Shown in pieces: positions 1-8,738 of a stretch of DNA of 41,960 nucleotides (position 1 is the stretch's first letter; the number at the start of each line of letters is the position of its first letter). The stretch is from Promethearchaeota archaeon. Its GTDB lineage: Archaea; Asgardarchaeota; Thorarchaeia; Thorarchaeales; Thorarchaeaceae. A program made the translations under genes and the position numbers. The stretch spans positions 1 through 41,960 of the forward strand of contig WJMJ01000072.1 in assembly GCA_014728035.1 (NCBI GenBank), written 5' to 3'. The notes beneath the pieces were generated by a model. The model made no database searches, had not been told where the DNA came from, and saw only the letters and a program-made list of their open reading frames with translations.

Positions 1-1
1 A

Positions 2-82
2 AACGGTACTGGAACTGGCTCGGTCCTGGTCAGGGATCCTGTGTCTGTAGACCAAATCTCTATTCCAGATCACTCCATATAA
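2..82 (+). CDS. possible C-terminal end of a gene entering from the left
   Basis: A frame is open from the left edge to a TAA at 80-82 and would encode the last 26 residues of a protein, rich in Gly, Thr, Val and Asp. It would converge on the minus-strand gene that ends at 119. No domain can be recognised in so short a piece, and the open frame may be chance. Only sequence to the left could settle it. Confidence 0.2.
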   Translation, partial: NGTGTGSVLVRDPVSVDQISIPDHSI

Positions 83-118
83 ACTCCTATCAGATCTTGT
101 CCAACAATGTCCAAGTTT

Positions 119-652
119 TCAGTAGCTGATTGCTACCCATATTGGAACTCTGGGTTTCTGGACTGGTTTTGGCAAAAACCTGACATCTTTAATCGTGTAA
201 AACTGCCCATCGAAACTAGGGCGATCCTCTGTCCAGAGAAGGTCAAGAATCTGTAATGCCTCTCTTAGCTGTAGAATTCTTGTTTTTGCCGATGGGAATT
301 CATAACCATATGCATCATATTCCGCTTTTTTCCAACCTGCTCCGATACCCAAGTCTATTCTTCCGTTCGAAGCATTATCCAAGTTAGCAACTATTTTCGC
401 TAATAGAGCTGGATTTCTATATGACTGAGATGTGACCTGAGTTCCAAGCATAATCTGTGTTGTCTGGGGAACAAGAAGCGCAATTGCTGTCCACGCCTCA
501 TAGCATTGATTTTCAGTCCCTTTTGGATGGCCAAAAAAGTGATCCGATACTGTGAAGCGGTAAAAATCTGCTTTGTCAGCTGCTTCTGCTAATACCACTA
601 TGTCCTCGTAGGAATATCCCACATGAGGCTCAATATGAATGCCAATTTTCAC
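119..652 (-). pseudogene. truncated luciferase-like (LLM/F420-dependent) oxidoreductase
   Basis: The protein begins with the family pattern KIGIHIEPHVG and contains VSDHFFGHP, TQIMLGTQV, the RNPALLAKIVANLDNASNGR stretch and GIGAGWKKAEYDAYG, all typical of bacterial-luciferase-like TIM-barrel flavin or F420 oxidoreductases. I place the start at the GTG at 652, because family members start at MKIG; an upstream in-frame start at 721 would add 23 unlike residues. The family is usually about 300 residues. This frame stops after about 177, just past PVQKPRVPIWVAIS, so the C-terminal third that closes the barrel is missing. None of the three minus-strand frames between 118 and 1 restores the expected GG..RTLRLAA sequence. 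It is therefore probably a decayed gene or a deletion; a misassembly near the contig end is also possible. Confidence 0.7.
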
Positions 653-844
653 AAGACCACCATTATCTTTCTGGAAATAATCACTCTTGAAGCTACTCCT
701 AGGTATAATGAGTAACACCACAATAGTACGTCTTTAATACTTTTAACTAGTAGGCGATGCCTATTTATGTCGGTATTAATATGCGGCGTCTTACTATCGA
801 CAATTAACGATTCGGCCTATCAGCCGAAAACGGAGGATTATCGA

Positions 845-2365
845 GTGACACAAATGTACAATAAAGTCACCGCCGAGGTTGTAAAGAAGCTCGTTTCGAT
901 TTGTGGCGATAAATACGTTACGACAAGCGAGCCACTTCGTCACAGCTATATGGCCAGAGGCATCATGGGCAATGAGGCTGTTCTCCCAGAGTGTATTGTG
1001 AGACCTGCCAATGCAGAAGAGGTCTCCAAGATTCTCATTGTAGCAAACGAGAACCTCAGTCCAGTAACACCTGCTGCCGGAGGCCTCAGTGGAGGTTTTG
1101 CGCTTCCAGCTATAGAGCCTGGCGGAATATACATGGATATGACACGCATGGACAAGATGACTGTAGATACGGAGAATCGGGTTATGGTCGTCGAACCTGG
1201 TGTCAAGTCTGGTGACGCATGGAGAATTTTCAAGACCAAATATCCTGACTGGGCTCCACCTATTCCTGATGGTGCACCCCCAGCAGCAACCGTACTTGGT
1301 GATGCAATAGAGAGAGGTTTTTCGCTTGTGACTGGTGTTTACGGTCCTCAAGCAGATATGATCATGGGTATGGAAGTAGTTCTTCCAACAGGTGAGATTT
1401 TTCACACTGGTTCTTGGGCTCTTCCTGGAGCAAAACCCTTCTATCGTTGGGGTGTTGGACCCAATCCTGATGGTCTCTTTCTCGGTTCCCAAGGTTCAAT
1501 GGGTATCATTACTAAATGTGCTATCAAAATGGTACCTCATCCACATTACAAGACAGTAGTCGCCTATGGTGGCGAGACTTGGGATGATATCATTCGTCCA
1601 GCTTGGGAGATATCCAAACATGAGATGGGGATTGCTGAACGAACTGTTATGGTTCAGGGTGGAAATTATGAGCTTGTAATGACTAGATGGCCAAAGGAAA
1701 GTGTTCCTGTTGACTATGAATTTTACAAGAAGATTGGTGTTGACCAAAAATGGATGAACTATGAGTGTTGGGCATGGTCTAAGGAGGAGCTTGACGAGAC
1801 CTTACAGGGTATCGACAAAATCTACAAAGAGTACGAAGTCCGTGAGAAAAGAACACTCCCTCAACAGGATCTTCATCCTAAACAGGTTGCATCACGACTG
1901 AAGAAACCAAACAAGATTGCCATTCCATACTCGTTATGGCAAGCCGGATTCCTCTTCATCACATGGTATTGTCCTTGGCTTGAATCTGGTGAAATGATGG
2001 AGGAGTATTGTGCAGCAATGGAAAATTATGGATTCCCACCAACTATGTGGGTTGCGTCCATTGACCACGCTCGACAAGCAATTGTCATGCCAATCCTCTG
2101 TTATGACAGTACAGAACCTGGTATCTTTGACAAGATTAGAGAATTCAATCTTGAAACAACTAAGAGCTTCCTTAAGAAAGGCTGGATAAATTACAGACCC
2201 GACACCTTTGTCCACGCTCCAGAAACATTCGCAAAAGCGAAAGAATACTACAAGATGCTGGTGAAGTTCAGAAAAGTTCTGGATCCCAATATGATCCTGC
2301 ATCCTGGTCGGCTAGCAATCCCCTGGGAGACTGTTAGTGACAAGCCAAGTCCTCTTCAGGAGTGA
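845..2365 (+). CDS. FAD-linked oxidase (PCMH/VAO type, GlcD-like)
   Basis: This flavoprotein dehydrogenase subunit of about 506 residues has a PCMH-type FAD-binding domain. The domain includes ECIVRPANAEEVSKIL, the glycine-rich AAGGLSGG loop (about residues 77-84), VTGVYGPQADMIMGMEVVLPTGE and DGLFLGSQGSMGIITK. It is followed by a FAD-oxidase C-terminal cap ending VLDPNMILHPGRL. The GTG at 845 is chosen because GGAGG lies at 832-836 with 8 bases of spacing; the longer in-frame ATG at 767 has no such site. The gene is followed 72 bases later by an Fe-S/CCG protein, the usual partner of glycolate- and D-lactate-oxidase flavoproteins, so electrons probably pass from FAD to that subunit. The DGLF..SQG motif also resembles 4-cresol dehydrogenase/vanillyl-alcohol oxidases, so the substrate (2-hydroxyacid, alkyl-glycerol or phenolic) is not fixed by sequence. 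Confidence 0.85.
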   Translation: MTQMYNKVTAEVVKKLVSICGDKYVTTSEPLRHSYMARGIMGNEAVLPECIVRPANAEEVSKILIVANENLSPVTPAAGGLSGGFALPAIEPGGIYMDMTRMDKMTVDTENRVMVVEPGVKSGDAWRIFKTKYPDWAPPIPDGAPPAATVLGDAIERGFSLVTGVYGPQADMIMGMEVVLPTGEIFHTGSWALPGAKPFYRWGVGPNPDGLFLGSQGSMGIITKCAIKMVPHPHYKTVVAYGGETWDDIIRPAWEISKHEMGIAERTVMVQGGNYELVMTRWPKESVPVDYEFYKKIGVDQKWMNYECWAWSKEELDETLQGIDKIYKEYEVREKRTLPQQDLHPKQVASRLKKPNKIAIPYSLWQAGFLFITWYCPWLESGEMMEEYCAAMENYGFPPTMWVASIDHARQAIVMPILCYDSTEPGIFDKIREFNLETTKSFLKKGWINYRPDTFVHAPETFAKAKEYYKMLVKFRKVLDPNMILHPGRLAIPWETVSDKPSPLQE

Positions 2366-2437
2366 AACCTTGGAGGATGAATAAGTTACCAAACGTAACA
2401 CTAAATACACTAGAAATGGAATGGAGGAACGATTGAG

Positions 2438-3751
2438 ATGACAAGTCTAGAAGAGCTGCGAAAGATCAATGCACGTTGCATACACTGTCGTGCATGTCAA
2501 TATGCCTATTCAGGAGAACCTGATAGAGAAGGTGAGGATGAAACCTACACCGGAATGCTTCAGGGCTGTCCTGCTGGTCTATACTTTGGTTGGGAGGGTT
2601 ATTACAACTCAGGCAAACAATGGATGGCAAGGGCATTTCTGAACGGCGAACTTGCTGCAAGCAAAGAACTGCTTGAAGTGACAGAAGCGTGCACCACCTG
2701 TGGTATGTGTGAAACCCAATGCCCCAATTATATTGACACGGTTCATGTCACAGAGGCTCTACGAGCAGCTGTTATTGAAGCGGGTGTTGAACCTCTCGAC
2801 AAACACAAGATCTTTGGTGAACGAGTTAGAAACACAGAATTACGAAATCCCTACAAGGAACCTCGCGAAGAACGTACAAAGTGGCTTGGAGATAACACTG
2901 ATGTTATAGACAAAGACGCTAAGATTGCATACTATGTCGGATGCACTGCTGCATATAGACAGCAGCAGATTGCTGACCACACCGCGAGCATCTTGAAGAA
3001 AATGGGTGTTGATTTTACTGTAGTTAGCGATGAGGTCTGTTGTGGGTCTCCAATTCTTCGTACTGGTCAGCGTGACGCTTTCCACGAAGTGATGAGCGAA
3101 AATCTTGAGATGTTCAAGGATTACGACCTAGTTCTTTTCAGCTGTGCGGGTTGTTACAAGACTTTCCGTAATGATTATCCTTCACACAGTGGCGAACCAC
3201 TCCCCTTCAAAGTCCGTCACGCAGTAGAATATGCTTACGACCTGATTGAAGAAGGAAAACTCGACATCAAGAAGGAATACAAGAAGAAAGTGACATGGCA
3301 CGACCCCTGTCACAGTATTCGTCATGTCGGAATTGCCATTGAGAAAGAGATTCTTGCAGGTTCTAAGAACTGGTTGCTAGATAGCCGAAAAGCTGAGAAA
3401 GCAAAACAAGCTCATTATGAGATTCCACGTATTGTTTTGAACAATATTCCAGGACTTGAACTGGTTGAGATGTACCGTAATCGAGGTAATAGCTTCTGCT
3501 GTGGTGCTGGTGGTGGTGTCAAGGCGCAATTCCCTGACATGGCTATGTTTGCATCCAAGGAACGTCTCAAAGAAGCAGCAGCAACCGGTGCGGAGATTCT
3601 CATGACTAGCTGTCCCTTCTGCGTAACTAACTTCAATGATGGAATCAAGGCATTGAAGAAAGAAGAAGAAGCGACTGGAAAAGATCTCTCAGCAGAGGGG
3701 TCAAAGCTAAAAGTCGTTGAGCTTCTTGAACTCTTAGATGAACTATTATAG
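2438..3751 (+). CDS. Fe-S oxidoreductase with two CCG domains (GlcF/HdrD-like)
   Basis: This 437-residue electron-transfer subunit opens with ferredoxin-like cysteines (C14, C17, C20, with C44 of GCPAG) and a second set, CTTCGMCETQCP (C85, C88, C91, C95), giving two likely 4Fe-4S clusters. Two cysteine-rich CCG domains follow: CVGC/VCCGSP/SCAGC, then DPCH/CCGAGGG/SCPFC. This is the architecture of HdrD, GlcF, GlpC and LldE. GGAGG at 2423-2427 precedes the ATG by 10 bases. Together with the upstream FAD oxidase it forms a two-gene unit that probably moves electrons from a 2-hydroxyacid-type substrate to a quinone or thiol/disulfide acceptor. No membrane anchor is visible. The unit is closed by the hairpin at 3760-3800. 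Confidence 0.88.
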   Translation: MTSLEELRKINARCIHCRACQYAYSGEPDREGEDETYTGMLQGCPAGLYFGWEGYYNSGKQWMARAFLNGELAASKELLEVTEACTTCGMCETQCPNYIDTVHVTEALRAAVIEAGVEPLDKHKIFGERVRNTELRNPYKEPREERTKWLGDNTDVIDKDAKIAYYVGCTAAYRQQQIADHTASILKKMGVDFTVVSDEVCCGSPILRTGQRDAFHEVMSENLEMFKDYDLVLFSCAGCYKTFRNDYPSHSGEPLPFKVRHAVEYAYDLIEEGKLDIKKEYKKKVTWHDPCHSIRHVGIAIEKEILAGSKNWLLDSRKAEKAKQAHYEIPRIVLNNIPGLELVEMYRNRGNSFCCGAGGGVKAQFPDMAMFASKERLKEAAATGAEILMTSCPFCVTNFNDGIKALKKEEEATGKDLSAEGSKLKVVELLELLDELL

Positions 3752-3759
3752 TGAAAAGT

Positions 3760-3800
3760 AGAGGTCCTACCTATTGGACCTCTCTATTTTCTTTTTTAAT
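3760..3800 (+). terminator. hairpin terminator after the oxidase/Fe-S pair
   Basis: Nine bases after the stop codon lies a perfect 8-bp stem (AGAGGTCC at 3760-3767 with GGACCTCT at 3776-3783) and an 8-base loop, followed by a T-rich run (3785-3799). It ends the two-gene unit. Confidence 0.7.
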
Positions 3801-3994
3801 TATGAATCAGATTTTGTATCAGAAATCAATTTGTTTCTATACTTAGTATATCTTGCTTGAATCTATTATAATCGATTTTCCCTTTTTTAGCATCTCTTAT
3901 TGCTACCAAGTCTGCTCCGATTAGATTGAATTCCGAATTTAGTAATATATGCTCCACAGATTCTACTCTCTTTTGAAATCAGTAAGATGTATTA

Positions 3995-5578
3995 TCATAT
4001 ATCTTTAGGAAACGAAATTATGAATTTAGCTCCCTTATTTGGATATCCACTAATTCGATCGGTGATTGCAATCGAGCCCTCGTATTTTTTGATTATTTGG
4101 GATGCCTGATGAAGACCTACCCCCCCAAACCTTCTTGTGGGGTCGAAAAGATACTTTTTCCGTTTATCTGGTATTCCTGGTCCATTATCACTTATACTAA
4201 CAACATAACTATCTGCAGCTTCGGATTTCTCTATCCATATTCTCTTTGAATCCTTTTTATTGTGGATAATAGCATTCTCTATGATACTATACAGTAGATA
4301 ATCTATGTACTTATCAGCTAAAACTAAGGCTTTTTCGCGGCTCTCATCCACTTCTATTTGAGTTTCAGGATAGTTTGTACGTATCTCTTCGACTATTCTT
4401 GTCAAAACCTCTGAGAGGTCGTACTCTTTAAGTGGTGTGTTAAGAAGCCCTTCTGTACTATGGACATTTGTAATAATGTTCTGGCATGATTCAATTGCTC
4501 TTTCAATCATCTCTATTGCTTTCTCAGCAGGGGCGTCTTCAATCAATTCTCGCATCAATGAAGTTCCCATCATGATTGCTTGCAGCTGGTTTCTTATATC
4601 ATGCCCCATTACATCCAAATATAGAGTGGCAGTTTCAGCAATCTTCTTCATTTTGTCTTCAGTTTTCTTTCGTTCCGAGATATCTCGAACAATTGCCTGC
4701 AAAATAATTTCGTTATCAAGAATAATACGATTTAGTCCAACCTCTGCTGAAAAAATTGAACCGTCACATCTGGTATGTTGCCACTCAAAATATAGGGATT
4801 TCCCATCGTGTGCCTGCTGAATCAAGCTCAGAGCTTTCTCCTTTGATGCTTGTCCATCGGGTTGTTTTTCGGGAGAAAAATCATAGGGTTTTCCACTCAG
4901 GAGTTTTTCTTTGGAGCAACCAAACATCTCGATAGCCCGAGTATTGCACTCAACAAACTTATCAAACCTCATGAGGAAAATTGCATCATTGGCTTTCTCA
5001 AAGAGCATTTGGTACTGTTTTTCACTTTTCCTCAGTGCTTCTCTTGCTCTCTGTCTTTCGAGGATTGTTTTCAACATTGTCACGAGAGTTTCGTAGAAAC
5101 TAAATATTTCGTCAGATAGATCTTTGACTTCCAAACTAGCAAGGCTCATCACTCCCAGTAGGGTGTCGTTTTCTCCTAATACCGGCCATACAAAAAGTGA
5201 TTTTGCATCAATCTCTATATGTGTTGAATAATCTCGCAGCATTTCATTATGCTCTACATCTAATGCATATACTGGTTCTCTTGTTCTAGCTACTTTGGAC
5301 ACGATTCTTGAATCATCGTTCAAATCTACAGAATCGGGAAAATGTTTGTCTGGTGGCCCAATCGAAGCTATTAGGTCTAGTGTCTTTGTTTCACTATTGA
5401 ATATGCGAACTACACCCATATCAAAAAGAAAGATGTCTGAAAGGTTGGCGAGAATTCTACTTAATAGCGCCTCTGGACGTAGCGATTCAACAGCTGCCTC
5501 AGCAATTGCTTGATACGCTCTTCTCTCCCGAATAAGCATGTCTAGAGTTCTCTCATCGATTTTCCTTTTTTCGGACAT
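3995..5578 (-). CDS. sensor histidine kinase with GAF and PAS domains
   Basis: This soluble histidine kinase has 527 residues. A GAF domain spans about 15-175 (LLSRILANLSDIFLFDMGVV to LLGVMSL). A PAS domain spans about 188-300 (YQMLFEKANDAIFLM to IVRDISERKK). The kinase core has an H-box GHDIRNQLQ with the phosphoacceptor His near 326, an N-box IIENAIIHN, a G1 box DNGPGIP and a short G2 box GGVGLHQA. The H-box HDIRNQLQ is the form common in archaeal kinases. The ATG at 5578 is chosen because GGGAGG (complement of 5586-5591) lies 7 bases upstream; an in-frame start at 5653 would add 25 residues without a site. No transmembrane segment and no response regulator are visible nearby, so it is probably a cytoplasmic redox or small-molecule sensor with a distant partner. 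Confidence 0.9.
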   Translation of the reverse strand: MSEKRKIDERTLDMLIRERRAYQAIAEAAVESLRPEALLSRILANLSDIFLFDMGVVRIFNSETKTLDLIASIGPPDKHFPDSVDLNDDSRIVSKVARTREPVYALDVEHNEMLRDYSTHIEIDAKSLFVWPVLGENDTLLGVMSLASLEVKDLSDEIFSFYETLVTMLKTILERQRAREALRKSEKQYQMLFEKANDAIFLMRFDKFVECNTRAIEMFGCSKEKLLSGKPYDFSPEKQPDGQASKEKALSLIQQAHDGKSLYFEWQHTRCDGSIFSAEVGLNRIILDNEIILQAIVRDISERKKTEDKMKKIAETATLYLDVMGHDIRNQLQAIMMGTSLMRELIEDAPAEKAIEMIERAIESCQNIITNVHSTEGLLNTPLKEYDLSEVLTRIVEEIRTNYPETQIEVDESREKALVLADKYIDYLLYSIIENAIIHNKKDSKRIWIEKSEAADSYVVSISDNGPGIPDKRKKYLFDPTRRFGGVGLHQASQIIKKYEGSIAITDRISGYPNKGAKFIISFPKDI

Positions 5579-5673
5579 CAATCTGCCTCCCAACTGTCGA
5601 TAACTATCTAAGGACACATGAAATGATATCAAATGCTTGAATAATCTTTCCAAGACCTATCTCTACTTTCATT

Positions 5674-6318
5674 TCATGATGTTGATTCTACTTTCTTTTT
5701 CTCAAATATATTCGAGAGTCTATCAGTGTAGTGCAAATAGTTAATCATCCAAATCCAAAAGATTGCTCCCAACGCAGATACTAATTCTCTAGCAGCAAAA
5801 CCGGCCCATGGAGTAATCAATGCCCAAAGGCAGAGAAATGGTAATACTAACGATAGTACTGCGAACCACCGCTGTTGAGGAAATCTTAGCCATGCCAAGC
5901 CGGTTACCCACATTGCAAATGGATATGACAAGAAGAATGAGATTGCTGCAAAGGCATGTTGCACAATGAAATCTTCTGAAAATACTCCGACCATCAAAAG
6001 AAATAACGAAGTACCTGAAAATATCAGCATACCCAATTTTGTTGGTATATCCGTTGTTTTTTTGATAAACAAAATGGTGAAATAGAATAGCAAACCTCCA
6101 GTTAGTATGAGACTCGCATTGAAGATTATTGCACTAATGACTTGAAATTCACCAAAGTCCTTTCTGAACCAGCTTCCTAAATCACTTATTGCATCATTCC
6201 ATGTCCAATTAGGCAATAAAAGAATAGAAATTAGGATTCCGATAAGACCTATAATTGGACTCACGAAGCCAATGAGATTCATCCTCGGAATTGAACGTAT
6301 TCTATTAACAGAAGACAT
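5674..6318 (-). CDS. DUF998-family integral membrane protein
   Basis: The 214-residue protein has about six hydrophobic segments and the DUF998 signature in the first loop (WTWNDAISDLGSWF). The order of segments is the same as in the gene upstream at 6455-7093: both share an N-terminal [S/L]IPR...LIGF..P, then the NA[I/L]SDLG motif, then AIIFN[A/G]SLI. Members of this family are mostly of unknown function; some are discussed as lipid- or sterol-related membrane proteins, which the sequence here does not test. It lies 95 bases downstream (minus strand) of the histidine kinase start and may be transcribed with the neighbouring paralogue. Confidence 0.75.
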   Translation of the reverse strand: MSSVNRIRSIPRMNLIGFVSPIIGLIGILISILLLPNWTWNDAISDLGSWFRKDFGEFQVISAIIFNASLILTGGLLFYFTILFIKKTTDIPTKLGMLIFSGTSLFLLMVGVFSEDFIVQHAFAAISFFLSYPFAMWVTGLAWLRFPQQRWFAVLSLVLPFLCLWALITPWAGFAARELVSALGAIFWIWMINYLHYTDRLSNIFEKKKVESTS

Positions 6319-6454
6319 GACTATTTGAAGTACTTACGGCTATTTCAATTCTTGTTTGTTTCTTGGAATAGAGGTCCACATCAAAGATTCTATTATTCAG
6401 ATCTTCTTACGATGTTTTGTTTCTTCACACTGAACCTTGGTTATTCTTCTATTT

Positions 6455-7093
6455 TCAGAGTACTTCCAATTTGCCTGATTCTTTATAATAGATAAATATC
6501 CACAACCAGATTATTGCTGTCAGTGCGGTACTTATTTCGGGTATAGCAACTCCAGTCCATCCAAAGACTTCTGTGGGGAGGGGCGTCAGCCACAAGAGAA
6601 TCGATATGAATGGCATGAAAATGAATAGCACGGATACCATCCGCAAAGAAGGCGATTTTATCCATCGTATTGCTATTATCCACATTGTCCAAGGAAATGA
6701 GAGGAAGAAACCAACAGATACAATGAAGTGGAGATATCCAAAATTTTCACTGAAGATTCCAATGGACATCAAGAATATTGTTGCAATGAAGAATAATCCA
6801 AGGGCAATTTTTGTAAGCTGGTCATTGAATTCACGAAACAGCCGAAACACGGCATACATAACTAAGATAGCTGTTGTTATCAAACTACCATTAAAGATGA
6901 TTGCAACAACTAACTGCGGGCCTCCTAGGTCTGTCCGTGTGTAATGTCCTAAATCGCTTAGAGCATTATCAGTCCAGAGAAAGTTTGGTGAAAGTGCAAT
7001 CGCGGTTATTATCCCAAGTAGCGCTATTAGTGGTGCAAAATATCCAATAAGTGCATATCTGGGTAATGAGACTATTTTCTCCCTAAGTGACAT
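6455..7093 (-). CDS. DUF998-family integral membrane protein (paralogue)
   Basis: The 212-residue protein has about six transmembrane helices and the motif TDNALSDLGHYTRTDLGG in the first loop, followed by AIIFNGSLI. It is a clear paralogue of the 214-residue protein encoded at 5674-6318, in tandem on the same strand with 136 bases between them. The start at 7093 is chosen by aligning MSLREKIVSLPR with MSSVNRIRSIPR of the paralogue; an in-frame start at 7120 would add nine residues. No strong ribosome site is seen. Function is unknown. Confidence 0.72.
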   Translation of the reverse strand: MSLREKIVSLPRYALIGYFAPLIALLGIITAIALSPNFLWTDNALSDLGHYTRTDLGGPQLVVAIIFNGSLITTAILVMYAVFRLFREFNDQLTKIALGLFFIATIFLMSIGIFSENFGYLHFIVSVGFFLSFPWTMWIIAIRWIKSPSLRMVSVLFIFMPFISILLWLTPLPTEVFGWTGVAIPEISTALTAIIWLWIFIYYKESGKLEVL

Positions 7094-7221
7094 TGTTATC
7101 ATCCAGAAATAGTAAATCATGTGTCCTATTATGCAATTCGCTAATTGGATACACGGTAACTATATTTCACTTCATGTACACCAAAAGCATACGAGTTCAA
7201 CAAATAATTGGAGTTTAATCA

Positions 7222-7650
7222 ATGTCTGAATCGCCTATTTGCCCATATTGTGGTACCAATGTTACTATTCAAGGTTCTATTCCCTATGATGCGAAAATAA
7301 AAGTGAATTGTCCAAATTGTGGGAGTACCTTCGAATATGTTTCCGGTTTTGGTGCTTTCTCATCGGATGGCCCACGAAGGTCCAGTTACGATGCGTCAGA
7401 CATATCTCCACGCCCATCGCGTGTATATGATGGTTCGTCTGAAGGCTATGATACTCAAACGGGTAGGAGAGACTATCTAGACCCTGACACTCCGATTCCA
7501 GATCCACTTCTTGCTAGAAGAGGAGATAGTGAAGGACCTTCTTGCGGAAAAGCATGTGGAATCATTTGTGGACTGTGTTGTATTATGTGGATTCTTCTGG
7601 TTTTTCTTGCTCTGATCTCAGTTATTGGATCCGGATCAATTTGGTTTTGA
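7222..7650 (+). CDS. zinc-ribbon protein with a C-terminal membrane anchor
   Basis: This is a small protein of 142 residues. A zinc ribbon lies at the N-terminus (CPYCGTNV at about 7-14 and CPNCGSTFEY at about 30-39). A Ser/Asp/Arg/Pro-rich linker of about 60 residues follows. The C-terminus is a Cys-rich segment (CGKACGIICGLCC) running straight into one hydrophobic helix (about 117-140). The layout is a cytosolic metal-binding head on a tail anchor. The family is not one I can name and no operon partner is evident. The cluster of five cysteines just before the membrane helix could bind metal or be acylated; this is inference. Confidence 0.65.
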   Translation: MSESPICPYCGTNVTIQGSIPYDAKIKVNCPNCGSTFEYVSGFGAFSSDGPRRSSYDASDISPRPSRVYDGSSEGYDTQTGRRDYLDPDTPIPDPLLARRGDSEGPSCGKACGIICGLCCIMWILLVFLALISVIGSGSIWF

Positions 7651-7754
7651 TTGGTTTATAGAGAGATTCATGATAATTAAAGCAGAGCGGAAATGAATCG
7701 ATTAGTATCAATAGGCAATTTCTGCGGTCTTACATCTTGAATAGTTACGGTCAA

Positions 7755-7763
7755 ACATAAAAG
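7755..7763 (+). promoter_or_regulatory. TATA-like promoter of the CoA-transferase genes
   Basis: ACATAAAAG with an A/C-rich stretch before it would place transcription start near 7781-7785. This gives a leader of about 30 bases that contains the AGGTGA ribosome site at 7805-7810. Confidence 0.4.
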
Positions 7764-7815
7764 GGAGGATGCTTTTGACGGCCGGAGAATCATCTACGAT
7801 TATCAGGTGAAGAAT

Positions 7816-8727
7816 TTGACAGAGGCCGAGGTTGAAGATAAGAGAATAACTTTGGCTGAAGCCGCCAAAATGGTGCCAGATGGTGCTGATATGTTTTGGG
7901 GCGGCTTTGGTTACCAACGAGCTCCTATTGCATTTGCAAGTGAGCTTGTTAGACAAAAGAAACGGAATATCACAATCCATACCTGTGGTTCGGAAGTGGA
8001 CCTTGAGATTATGGCAGGTGCTGGTGTAGCAAGTCGATTCGAAATTGCTTTTACCGCCATCGAAGCTCTTGGACTTGCGAACAACATGCGAAGACGAGTT
8101 GCTGAGGGCAAGGTCGAGGTTGAAGACTATAGTAACCTTGCTATGGCTATGCGTTTTCTGGGTGGAGCACTAAATGTACCATTCATGCCAATTCGTAGCC
8201 TGATGGGTACAGACATGGTCGAAAAAGTACGTTATCGAGAAGATAAATTGAAGATTATTGATTGTCCTTTTACAGGCGATAAGATCTGTCTAGTGCCATC
8301 ACTACAACCCGATTTCAGTATTGTACATGTTCAAAGAATAGATATGAGTGGAAACGCTCAGATTGACGGAATTGTTGGTGAGGACATAGAAGGCTCTCGA
8401 TGTGGAAAGAAGCTGATTGTACTTGCTGAGGAGCTGATTGATGTGCAAGAGGTCAAAAACCGACCGGATCAAACAAAGATTCCAGCTCTCTACGTGGATC
8501 ATGTTGTTGTAGAGCCATTTGTTGCACATCCCATGCAGTGTCATATGTACTATGATTACGATTTGCCCTTCCTTCAGATGTTCCATAAGAAGACGAAATC
8601 TGAAGAGGGATGGCAGGAATACTTGAATGAGTACATACTGGGTGTTGAGAATCATCAGGAGTATCTTGCAAAAATCGGTTGGCAAAGATTGAATGCTCTT
8701 CGAGCAATGAAACCCATGGGGTATTAG
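7816..8727 (+). CDS. CoA-transferase family I, subunit A (glutaconate CoA-transferase-like)
   Basis: The first subunit of a two-subunit acyl-CoA:carboxylate CoA-transferase has about 303 residues. It has the family opening ITLAEAAKMVPDGADMFWGGFG, followed by FASELVRQKKRNITIHTCG and a C-terminal half resembling GctA-type subunits (FVAHPMQCHMYYDYD). The TTG at 7816 is chosen because AGGTGA (7805-7810) lies 5 bases upstream; a GTG at 7807 in the same frame overlaps that site. The stop codon is embedded in the ribosome site of the next gene, so the two subunits are translationally linked. The substrate is not readable from sequence. In this neighbourhood a succinate, propionate or dicarboxylate CoA exchange is plausible. 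Confidence 0.85.
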   Translation: MTEAEVEDKRITLAEAAKMVPDGADMFWGGFGYQRAPIAFASELVRQKKRNITIHTCGSEVDLEIMAGAGVASRFEIAFTAIEALGLANNMRRRVAEGKVEVEDYSNLAMAMRFLGGALNVPFMPIRSLMGTDMVEKVRYREDKLKIIDCPFTGDKICLVPSLQPDFSIVHVQRIDMSGNAQIDGIVGEDIEGSRCGKKLIVLAEELIDVQEVKNRPDQTKIPALYVDHVVVEPFVAHPMQCHMYYDYDLPFLQMFHKKTKSEEGWQEYLNEYILGVENHQEYLAKIGWQRLNALRAMKPMGY

Positions 8728-8738
8728 GAGGAAAGAAA

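Noticed and set aside
794..1747. Antisense frames inside the FAD oxidase gene
   Set aside because: They lie opposite a gene with clear family motifs, have biased composition and no ribosome sites.
7769..7810. A leader peptide (ATG 7769 or TTG 7775, stop 7808-7810) overlapping the CoA-transferase start
   Set aside because: The TATA-like element at 7755-7763 would start the transcript near 7781-7785, after both start codons, and the peptide has no composition suggesting attenuation.
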